Shown piece after piece: positions 1-4,902 of a stretch of DNA of 7,679 nucleotides; position 1 is the stretch's first letter; each line of letters starts with the position of its first letter. Origin of the DNA: JBBRUG01 sp038247995 (lineage in GTDB: Bacteria > Chloroflexota > Chloroflexia > Chloroflexales > Chloroflexaceae). Made by a program: the position numbers and the translations under genes. A model generated the notes under the pieces. It saw nothing but the letters and a program-made list of their open reading frames with translations, was not told the DNA's origin and did not search any database. Where the stretch lies: assembly GCA_038247995.1 (NCBI GenBank), contig JBBRUG010000296.1:1-7679 (forward strand), given 5' to 3'.

Positions 1-498
1 AAGCTCAGCCAGGCGGATATGAAAAGCGTGGTGGTGTACGTTGAGCGCTTCGTGATAACCTTTGTTCTCCATCAACGCCTTGTAGGCGGCAAACGCAGCA
101 CGCAACCGCGCCAGGCCCTCCTCGTCGGCGCGGGCGGCGGCGAGCTCGGCCACCGGGCACTCGACGGTGCGACGGGCCTCGATTAGATGCAGTCGCATCG
201 CCCGTTGGAGCGATGTAGGCAGCACTGCGCTCTCGAGATTCGGCAGCAGGCGGGCCAGATGCGGGCTAACAAACGAGCCCTGGCCGTGGCGACTCTCGAT
301 CAGGCCCATCACGGCTAACCCCTGAAGCGCCTCGCGCACCGAAGAACGGCTCACGCCCAACATCTCGATCAACTGGCGCTCCGAAGGCAAACGATCGCCC
401 GGCTTCAGCTTTCCGGTCTGGATCTGCCGAACGATTTGCTCCACGATCGCTTCAACAACCGTGACTTTGCGCGGACGCTCCAGGACAAGTTCGGGCAT
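1..498 (-). CDS. GntR-family transcriptional regulator, FadR subfamily (FCD domain), 3' end outside the window
   Basis: The reverse complement from ATG at 498 is open to the left edge, giving 166 residues with no stop. Residues about 10-78 form a GntR winged helix, with the signatures KPGDRLPSERQL, GVSRSSVREAL and ESRHGQGSFV. From about residue 98 an all-helical FCD ligand-binding domain begins; about the last third (roughly 70-80 residues, judged from the family's usual 230-250) is missing. FCD proteins bind small organic acids, often through a metal held by a D-x3-H motif and further histidines; here that motif reads H156-H-A-F-H160, so the usual Asp is His. The start is supported by AAAGGAAGG at 507-515 (minus strand), 8 nt from the ATG. 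The gene is divergent from the 2-hydroxyacid oxidase gene, and an operator-like site lies 39 bp upstream of its start, so autoregulation and control of the neighbours are likely (inference). The effector is unknown; a 2-hydroxy or 2-keto acid would fit the context. Confidence 0.93.
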   Translation of the reverse strand, partial: MPELVLERPRKVTVVEAIVEQIVRQIQTGKLKPGDRLPSERQLIEMLGVSRSSVREALQGLAVMGLIESRHGQGSFVSPHLARLLPNLESAVLPTSLQRAMRLHLIEARRTVECPVAELAAARADEEGLARLRAAFAAYKALMENKGYHEALNVHHHAFHIRLAEL

Positions 499-536
499 AG
501 GGCGCGCCTTCCTTTGCGGCAAAGGGATTAGTCTAC

Positions 537-547
537 TTGTCTGACCA
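537..547. promoter_or_regulatory. Predicted FadR-type operator, copy 1 (regulator side)
   Basis: TTGTCTGACCA fits the TnGTnnnACnA pattern described for FadR-subfamily GntR operators. It lies 39 bp upstream of the regulator's ATG and is part of a 15-bp sequence (539-553, GTCTGACCAGCATGA) repeated exactly at 761-775. A weak minus-strand promoter could surround it: a -10-like TAGACT (complement of 530-535) lies just downstream on that strand, with only a poor -35. Binding here would fit autorepression. The motif and repeat are seen directly; the binding protein is inferred from adjacency. Confidence 0.55.
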
Positions 548-617
548 GCATGAACTCTAGCATAAGCTGTCCGGGTACGCAATGGAGTGCCGTTTCTCCT
601 GGCGAAACAGTAGTGGC

Positions 618-647
618 TTGACACAGGGTGGGGCAGGCGAGTAGAGT
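618..647 (+). promoter_or_regulatory. Weak candidate sigma70-type promoter in the divergent region
   Basis: A perfect TTGACA at 618-623 is followed after 18 bp by TAGAGT (642-647), which matches only four of six -10 positions. It would give a leader of nearly 190 nt before the oxidase gene. The -10 is poor and a better -10 lies closer to the gene at 794-802, so this is a secondary candidate only. Confidence 0.25.
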
Positions 648-658
648 AAGCATATCCC

Positions 659-675
659 GTTAAAGCTGATTTAAC
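659..675. repeat. Inverted repeat GTTAAA-5-TTTAAC
   Basis: Perfect 6-bp arms, GTTAAA (659-664) and TTTAAC (670-675), flank GCTGA. The element sits about 12 bp downstream of the weak candidate promoter and between the two FadR-type sites. It could be a protein-binding site or a chance AT-rich palindrome. No match to a specific family is claimed. Confidence 0.3.
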
Positions 676-681
676 TCAACG

Positions 682-692
682 CTGCCAGGCAG
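682..692. repeat. Short palindrome CTGCCAGGCAG
   Basis: Perfect 5-bp arms around one central base, 6 bp after the GTTAAA/TTTAAC repeat. The two together make a compact symmetric patch in a non-coding region. It could be a second regulator's site; length alone makes chance plausible. Confidence 0.25.
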
Positions 693-758
693 TTTTCGGA
701 TTGCTGCGGCATGGCTCTTCGGCACTCCAGTGCTTTGCGACTGACCCCTCCAGTACAT

Positions 759-769
759 TGGTCTGACCA
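759..769. promoter_or_regulatory. Predicted FadR-type operator, copy 2 (perfect palindrome)
   Basis: TGGTCTGACCA is a perfect 5+1+5 palindrome and matches the FadR-subfamily pattern TnGTnnnACnA at every fixed position. It shares GTCTGACCAGCATGA (761-775) exactly with 539-553. It lies 73 bp upstream of the oxidase ATG and just upstream of the extended -10 promoter at 794-802, roughly at -50 to -40 from the expected start site. That placement would allow either activation or interference with RNA polymerase. The likely ligand is the divergent GntR protein. Confidence 0.6.
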
Positions 770-793
770 GCATGATCTGCTGATAAGGGAGCT

Positions 794-802
794 TGTTATA
801 AC
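794..802 (+). promoter_or_regulatory. Extended -10 promoter element for the 2-hydroxyacid enzyme genes
   Basis: TGTTATAAC combines the extended -10 TGn with TATAAC, five of six consensus bases. The -35 region (about 773-779) is poor, as is often tolerated with an extended -10 or with an activator. Transcription would start near 809 and give a leader of about 34 nt. A second TATAAC at 828-833 could place a start only about 3 nt before the ATG at 843, which would make a leaderless message; this matters because the oxidase gene has no good Shine-Dalgarno sequence. Confidence 0.4.
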
Positions 803-842
803 GCTGTTGGCGGCGAAGCGCTGAGAGTATAACGACACATCT

Positions 843-1919
843 ATGGATGCACTGAACCTATTCGAACTGGAAGCGCAGGCCCACGAGCGTTTGAGCATGA
901 CCACCTGGGCCTACTATGCCGGCGGCGTCGATGATGATGTGAGCTTGGCGGACAATCGGGCGGCCTGGCAGCGCATTCGTTTACGCCCGCGGGTGCTGGT
1001 CGATTGCGCAGCGCGCAATTTGGCGGTAGGCGTGCTCGGCCAGGCGTTGAGTTTTCCGCTGATCCTCGCGCCAACCAGTTATCAGATTCTGGCCCACCCC
1101 GACGGCGAAATCGCTACTACCCGCGCTGCTGCCGGCGCAGGAACCCTAGCTGTTTTAGGTACCGGTAACCATTTCAGCGTTGAAGAGGTAGCCGCCGCAA
1201 ACGCTGGCGCACCGTTCTGGTTCCAACTCTATTGTTATGAACCCTTCAGGGTTACAGCGCAAGTGGTGCGTCGCGCCGCAGCGGCCGGCGCCCGTGCGCT
1301 GGTGCTGACGGTCGATGCTTGCTACCCGCCGCGCCGCGAGGGGCTGGATCGCAGCGGCTTTCAGGTTGCTTCGCCATTACGCCTGGGCAATCTGCGCGGC
1401 GTGGGTCTGCGTGATGATGCGCTTGCACCGGACGGCGGTCTGACGCCCGAATTCATCGCTGGGCTGCAACTCACGCCGCTCACCTGGGCCGATGTCGCCC
1501 GGTTGCGCGACCTGACCAGCCTACCGATCCTGCTCAAGGGTGTACTCACGGCTGAAGACGCCCTGCTCGCTGTAGAACATGGCGTCGATGGACTGATCAT
1601 CTCGAACCACGGCGGTCGGCAGATCGATGGGGCGCTTGCCGCAATCGATGCGCTCCCGACCATTGCCGCCGCCATCGATGGGCGCATTCCATTGCTCGTC
1701 GACGGTGGCGTGCGGCGCGGTACTGATATTGTCAAAGCGCTGGCTCTCGGCGCCCGTGCCGTGCTGATCGGGCGGCCCTACCTGTGGGGTTTGGCCCTTG
1801 GCGGTGAAGCAGGGGTGTCTTTTGTAATTGAGCACTTGCGTCGCGAATTCGACAACGCGCTGGCCCAACTCGGATGCCCTGATGCGCGCGCTTTAAGCCG
1901 TGCGTTCGTGGCGGTCTGA
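843..1919 (+). CDS. FMN-dependent L-2-hydroxyacid oxidase/dehydrogenase (glycolate/lactate oxidase family)
   Basis: The 358-residue protein spans the whole FMN-dependent alpha-hydroxyacid dehydrogenase TIM barrel (family members are about 350-380). These enzymes oxidise an L-2-hydroxyacid to the 2-keto acid and pass electrons to oxygen or a carrier. By comparison with spinach glycolate oxidase the active site is complete: Y24 (WAYYAGG), Y130 (FQLYCY), D158 (LTVDA), R165, K232 (LKGV), H256 and R259 (SNHGGRQ), and the phosphate-binding segment DGGVRRGTD (287-295) followed by LIGRP (308-312). The position of glycolate oxidase Trp108 appears to be Gly108 and the APTA position is Ser79, so the side-chain pocket differs and a larger substrate than glycolate is possible. 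ATG 843 is the only good start, since an in-frame TGA lies at 822-824. The Shine-Dalgarno is weak (GAGAG, 15 nt away). There is no signal peptide, so the enzyme is cytoplasmic. Oxidase versus dehydrogenase activity cannot be decided from sequence. Confidence 0.93.
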   Translation: MDALNLFELEAQAHERLSMTTWAYYAGGVDDDVSLADNRAAWQRIRLRPRVLVDCAARNLAVGVLGQALSFPLILAPTSYQILAHPDGEIATTRAAAGAGTLAVLGTGNHFSVEEVAAANAGAPFWFQLYCYEPFRVTAQVVRRAAAAGARALVLTVDACYPPRREGLDRSGFQVASPLRLGNLRGVGLRDDALAPDGGLTPEFIAGLQLTPLTWADVARLRDLTSLPILLKGVLTAEDALLAVEHGVDGLIISNHGGRQIDGALAAIDALPTIAAAIDGRIPLLVDGGVRRGTDIVKALALGARAVLIGRPYLWGLALGGEAGVSFVIEHLRREFDNALAQLGCPDARALSRAFVAV

Positions 1920-1934
1920 TGCGGTGACGAATAT

Positions 1935-1940
1935 GGGAGG
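1935..1940 (+). promoter_or_regulatory. Shine-Dalgarno GGGAGG that decides a TTG start
   Basis: GGGAGG ends 7 nt before TTG 1948-1950. The earlier in-frame candidates GTG 1900 and 1924 and ATG 1933 have no comparable site, and ATG 1933 directly abuts this one. The protein from TTG begins MATVFIPDP, which matches how 2-hydroxyacid dehydrogenases normally begin, without the atypical 16-residue extension. Confidence 0.6.
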
Positions 1941-1947
1941 TAGCGCA

Positions 1948-2943
1948 TTGGCAACCGTTTTCATTCCCGATCCGGCTGCGGTTCTGGCGCCTTACGACAA
2001 AGAGCGTATCGCAGCGGAAGCATGTGGGGCCACGCTTGTACTTGGTGATGGAACCGTGCCGCTCATGGACGCCGAGGTTATCCTCACCGTCGGGTTGATG
2101 GCAATCGACGCAGCGGCGATTGCCGCCCTGGAGCGCTGTCGATTGATTGTACGCTACGGCATCGGTGTGGACACAATCGATGTGGCTGCCGCAACCGCGC
2201 AGGGCATTGTGGTGGCAAATGCGCCCACCTATTGCGTCGAGGAAGTTTCCGACCATGCCACGGCGCTCATGCTCAGCATGGCGCGGCGAGTAGTCGCGCT
2301 GGATCGAACCATACGCGAGCGGGGCTGGATGGCGGCCCAGAGCGAGCTTGGCGGAGTGCGGCGTATGCGTTCGCGCACGCTCGGCATCGTCGGTATGGGC
2401 CGGATCGGCGCCGCAGTCGCCCGTAAGATGCAGCCGCTTGTTGGGCGTACATTAGGCTACGACCCGTACCTGAAGGCGCAAACGATTACCGAGCGTGGCG
2501 CTGAGCCGGTTGGCCTGGAGCAGTTGTTACGCGAAGCCGATATCGTCTCGCTGCATGTACCACTGAGTGAACATACCCACGGGCTGATCGACGCTGCCGC
2601 ACTCGCCCTAATGAAACCGACCGCCCTGCTCGTCAATACCGGTCGCGGCCCGCTTGTCGATGAAGTTGCGCTGGCGGCAGCGCTTGCCGAAGGTCGGCTC
2701 GGCGGCGCGGCCCTTGATGTTGTAGCGCGTGAGCCGCTCGCAGCCGACTCGCCACTCTTGACGGTTGATCCGCGTCGGTTGATCCTCACGCCGCACGCCG
2801 CCGCCTCGTCTGACGACTCGCTGGTTGATCTGCGTCACGAAGTTATCGCCGCGATGCAGGCTGTCCTGTTTGGCCAATGGCCAGTCAGCGTAGTCAACCC
2901 GCAGGTTGTCCCACGCATTCCGTTGACAAGCGCGGCTGGATAA
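1948..2943 (+). CDS. D-isomer-specific 2-hydroxyacid dehydrogenase, NAD-dependent (SerA/CtBP-like)
   Basis: From TTG 1948 the product is 331 residues, normal for the family. The N-terminal half carries the catalytic-domain signature RYGIGVDTIDV and NAPTYCVEEVSDHA. The Rossmann NAD-binding domain has GIVGMGRIG (G149-x-G151-xx-G154), with Asp172 after the second strand (GYDPY), which favours NAD over NADP. The catalytic trio is present: Arg233 (NTGRG), Glu262 (VAREPL) and His283 (LTPHAAASS). Such enzymes reversibly reduce a 2-keto acid to the D-2-hydroxyacid. There is no C-terminal ACT domain, so it is not a full-length regulatory SerA. The gene begins 28 nt after the oxidase stop with its own Shine-Dalgarno, so the two are almost certainly co-transcribed. 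Together they could link the L- and D-forms of one hydroxyacid through the keto acid (inference). The exact substrate is unknown; glyoxylate/hydroxypyruvate or a longer keto acid are possible. A longer reading from GTG 1900 would overlap the upstream gene and is less likely. Confidence 0.92.
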   Translation: MATVFIPDPAAVLAPYDKERIAAEACGATLVLGDGTVPLMDAEVILTVGLMAIDAAAIAALERCRLIVRYGIGVDTIDVAAATAQGIVVANAPTYCVEEVSDHATALMLSMARRVVALDRTIRERGWMAAQSELGGVRRMRSRTLGIVGMGRIGAAVARKMQPLVGRTLGYDPYLKAQTITERGAEPVGLEQLLREADIVSLHVPLSEHTHGLIDAAALALMKPTALLVNTGRGPLVDEVALAAALAEGRLGGAALDVVAREPLAADSPLLTVDPRRLILTPHAAASSDDSLVDLRHEVIAAMQAVLFGQWPVSVVNPQVVPRIPLTSAAG

Positions 2944-2974
2944 TCAATCGCGAAAGGAGGTGCCGCCTGGAACA

Positions 2975-3003
2975 TTGACAGTAATCCTGGGCAAAGGTAT
3001 AGT
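2975..3003 (+). promoter_or_regulatory. Strong sigma70-type promoter for the ABC transporter genes
   Basis: A perfect -35 TTGACA (2975-2980) and a five-of-six -10 TATAGT (2998-3003) are separated by the ideal 17 bp, in the gap before the binding-protein gene. Start would be near 3010, leaving a leader of about 78 nt with AAGGAG (3077-3082) 5 nt before ATG 3088. It is the best promoter in the window and suggests the transporter block is transcribed independently of the two upstream enzyme genes. Confidence 0.65.
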
Positions 3004-3011
3004 GGTACCAC
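3002..3011. promoter_or_regulatory. Palindrome GTGGTACCAC on the -10/start site: candidate operator
   Basis: This perfect 10-bp palindrome overlaps the last two bases of the -10 and the expected start site. It also lies within a wider imperfect symmetry, AAAGG (2993-2997) against CCTTT (3011-3015). Its position is ideal for a repressor. The core TGGTACCA has the half-sites TGGT/ACCA seen in the upstream FadR-type operators but without their three-base spacer, so it may belong to another regulator or be a weak variant. Confidence 0.4.
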
Positions 3012-3087
3012 CTTTGAACCAGCTTAACGATCCCTGTACGATCATTCCTCGCGTCCGTGTGTCTCGATTGTTGAAGAAGGAGTTCCC

Positions 3088-4845
3088 ATGTTGCGTCGTG
3101 TACGAAGCTTGCCCATCATCGCCCTGGTGCTGATCAGCGCCTTACTGGCAGCATGCGGCGGTGCGCCCGCCGCCCCCGTGGCCGAACCGACCGCTGCACC
3201 GGTCGCGGTTGAACCGACCGCTGCCCCTGCCGCCGAACCCACCGCTGCGCCGCAGGCTACAGAAGCTCCCGCGCCCACCACCGCCCCGGTTGCTGAACCA
3301 GCGGCGGATAGCGGCACGATGACCGGCGCATGGAACGGTCCGTGCTGCGTCGGCGTTGATAACTTGAATCCGCTGACGGCCGGCGGTGATTACCACTGGT
3401 TGAACAAGATCTATAGCCACCTGGTGACCTACAATGTCGAGTACACGGAAATTGTGCCCGACCTAGCTGAGAGTTGGAGCATTTCCGACGACAACCTGAC
3501 CTGGACGTTCAACCTGCGCGAAGGCGTTACCTGGCACGACGGTAGCTCTTTCACCGCCGATGATGTCGCCTTCTCGATCAATGTCTGTCTTGATCCGAAT
3601 GCAGGCGGTTGTAGCAAGGCCAGCCAGCTTGCCTCGATCGTTGGCGCACAGGCATTTATCGATGGCGACGCAGACACGATCGAGGGCATCACCGTCGTCG
3701 ATGCCAACACGATCGAGTTCACGACTATGGCGCCGAACGCGCCGTTCCTCGACACACTCGCCGAGACCTGGATCCTCCACGAAGCCTCGCTCAGTCAGGT
3801 TGATCGATCGACGATTGGCCAGAGCGATTACTGGTCAACCGTGGCGATCGGTACCGGCCCCTTCCAACTGAGCCGCCACGAGCCGGCGCAATTCACTGAA
3901 CTGGATCGTTTCGACGACTACTTCCGTGGTGCGCCGGTGCTGGAGCGGCTGATCCGCCGCCAGTTTGCCGACCCCTCCACTGCGCTGCTGGCGCTTGAGA
4001 ACGGTGAGATCGACCTGGCCTATGTTACCGCCGACGAAGTTGAGCGCCTGCGCCAGAACCCGAACATCACGGTGATCGCCGGGCCTTCGCAGGTCGATAA
4101 CTTCCTCTCGTTCAACTCGGTATCCACGCCGATCTTCGGCGATCCGAAGTTCCGCCAGGCGATCCTCTACGCCATCGACCGCGAGGCAATCATCGAGACG
4201 CTGTACAATGGTGCGGCTAACCCGGTGAACTGTCTCTATGGCAACCCGCAGTACGTCTCTGATGAAGTTGCCGCGAAGTACCCGTATGATCCTGATCAGG
4301 CGCGGGCGTTGCTTGCCGAGATCGGCTACGATGGGACAGGTGTCGGCGAGATCGAGATGTCAACCTACTACAACGATCCGCTCTCGCTCGACGTGATGAC
4401 GATTATGCAGCAATACCTCGCCGATGTAGGGATCACGGTGACGCCACGCCAGATGGACGGCCCGTCGTGGACGAAGCTCTACTACGACGATCTGGCCTTC
4501 GGCGCCTCGTTCGCTGGCGGCGCCAACGGCCCTGATCCGCACCGCGCCTTCCAGTACTTCCACTCCTCGTCGGTCTGGCCGCAAGGCACGAACAACCTCA
4601 ACTTCGCCAATGCCGAACTCGACGCGGCGCTCGAAGCAGGCGCCAGCATGATGGATCCGGCGGCGCGGGCCGAACTCTATCAGCAGGCATGCGAAGTGAT
4701 GTCGGAAACCTTGCCCTGGATCTTCCTCTGGGAGCAGGAGCGCTACGTGGCCGTCTCGAACCGCATCCAGAACTTCGTTTATACGCCGGCCCCCGGCGGC
4801 GGTTCGTACTACGATGCTGCTGAGCTCTGGTCGATCGGCGAGTAG
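3088..4845 (+). CDS. Peptide/nickel-type ABC transporter substrate-binding lipoprotein (SBP family 5, DppA/OppA-like)
   Basis: The 585-residue precursor begins with a lipoprotein signal: MLRRVR, a hydrophobic stretch, and the lipobox LAAC with Cys23 as lipidation site. Residues 24-76 are a flexible Ala/Pro/Thr/Glu linker with repeated EPTAAP units, which tethers the binding domain outside the membrane. The rest is an SBP_bac_5 fold, with hallmark segments LAESWSISDD (126-135), TWTFNLREGVTWHDG (138-152), FTADDVAFS (155-163), and FRQAILYAIDREAII followed by PYDPDQARALLAEIGYD in the second lobe. Length suits the family (500-600). Apart from the lipid cysteine, Cys86, 87, 167, 175, 382 and 535 are present, and the adjacent pair C86-C87 at the start of the folded part is notable. 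Family members bind peptides, nickel, oligosaccharides, opines or sialic acid, so ligand cannot be inferred. AAGGAG lies 5 nt before the ATG. A strong hairpin follows the stop, which should make this the most abundant product of its operon. Confidence 0.95.
   Translation: MLRRVRSLPIIALVLISALLAACGGAPAAPVAEPTAAPVAVEPTAAPAAEPTAAPQATEAPAPTTAPVAEPAADSGTMTGAWNGPCCVGVDNLNPLTAGGDYHWLNKIYSHLVTYNVEYTEIVPDLAESWSISDDNLTWTFNLREGVTWHDGSSFTADDVAFSINVCLDPNAGGCSKASQLASIVGAQAFIDGDADTIEGITVVDANTIEFTTMAPNAPFLDTLAETWILHEASLSQVDRSTIGQSDYWSTVAIGTGPFQLSRHEPAQFTELDRFDDYFRGAPVLERLIRRQFADPSTALLALENGEIDLAYVTADEVERLRQNPNITVIAGPSQVDNFLSFNSVSTPIFGDPKFRQAILYAIDREAIIETLYNGAANPVNCLYGNPQYVSDEVAAKYPYDPDQARALLAEIGYDGTGVGEIEMSTYYNDPLSLDVMTIMQQYLADVGITVTPRQMDGPSWTKLYYDDLAFGASFAGGANGPDPHRAFQYFHSSSVWPQGTNNLNFANAELDAALEAGASMMDPAARAELYQQACEVMSETLPWIFLWEQERYVAVSNRIQNFVYTPAPGGGSYYDAAELWSIGE
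3184..3248 (+). repeat. In-frame short repeats encoding the EPTAAP linker
   Basis: GAACCGACCGCTGC occurs at 3184-3197 and 3211-3224, with a one-base variant (GAACCCACCGCTGC) at 3235-3248; the periods are 27 and 24 bp. Each encodes EPTAA and is followed by Pro. Repeats of this kind can expand or contract by slippage without breaking the frame, so linker length probably varies between strains. Confidence 0.8.
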
Positions 4846-4854
4846 GTGTTTGTC

Positions 4855-4890
4855 CGTCACCCCTTTTTCGCTTGCGAAAAAGGGGTGACG
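4855..4890 (+). terminator. 17-bp perfect hairpin between the binding-protein and propeller genes (partial terminator or mRNA stabiliser)
   Basis: CGTCACCCCTTTTTCGC (4855-4871) and its exact reverse complement (4874-4890) leave only TT between them; folded realistically it is a 16-bp stem with a CTTG tetraloop closed by G-C, a known stable loop type. The following bases, ATTTTAAT, are moderately T-rich, so it resembles an intrinsic terminator with a short tail. It begins 10 nt after the binding-protein stop and ends 12 nt before ATG 4903. No other promoter is evident before the downstream genes, so read-through is needed. The likely role is to protect the upstream message from 3' decay and reduce downstream expression. 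Confidence 0.75.
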
Positions 4891-4902
4891 ATTTTAATCC
4901 AA

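Noticed and set aside
501..508. 8-bp palindrome GGCGCGCC near the regulator start
   Set aside because: It lies between the regulator's Shine-Dalgarno and its ATG and is a short GC palindrome expected by chance at this base composition.
671..904. Minus-strand open frame of 77 codons in the divergent region
   Set aside because: It overlaps the predicted promoter and operator and the start of the oxidase gene, and its Ser/Arg/Cys-rich translation shows no domain.
1732..2256. Long minus-strand open frame (174 codons) opposite the two hydroxyacid enzyme genes
   Set aside because: It runs antisense to two well-supported genes, spans their junction and has no recognisable domain; such shadows are common in GC-rich coding DNA.
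2960..3133. Possible 57-codon ORF from GTG 2960 overlapping the start of the binding-protein gene in another frame
   Set aside because: Its GTG overlaps the Shine-Dalgarno itself, it begins upstream of the predicted transcription start, and its product (VPPGTLTVILGKG...) has no recognisable pattern.
4846..4902. N-terminal extension of the propeller protein from GTG 4846
   Set aside because: It would immediately abut the binding-protein stop and translate through the 17-bp hairpin; the residues look unlike a family N-terminus and ATG 4903 gives a normal one.
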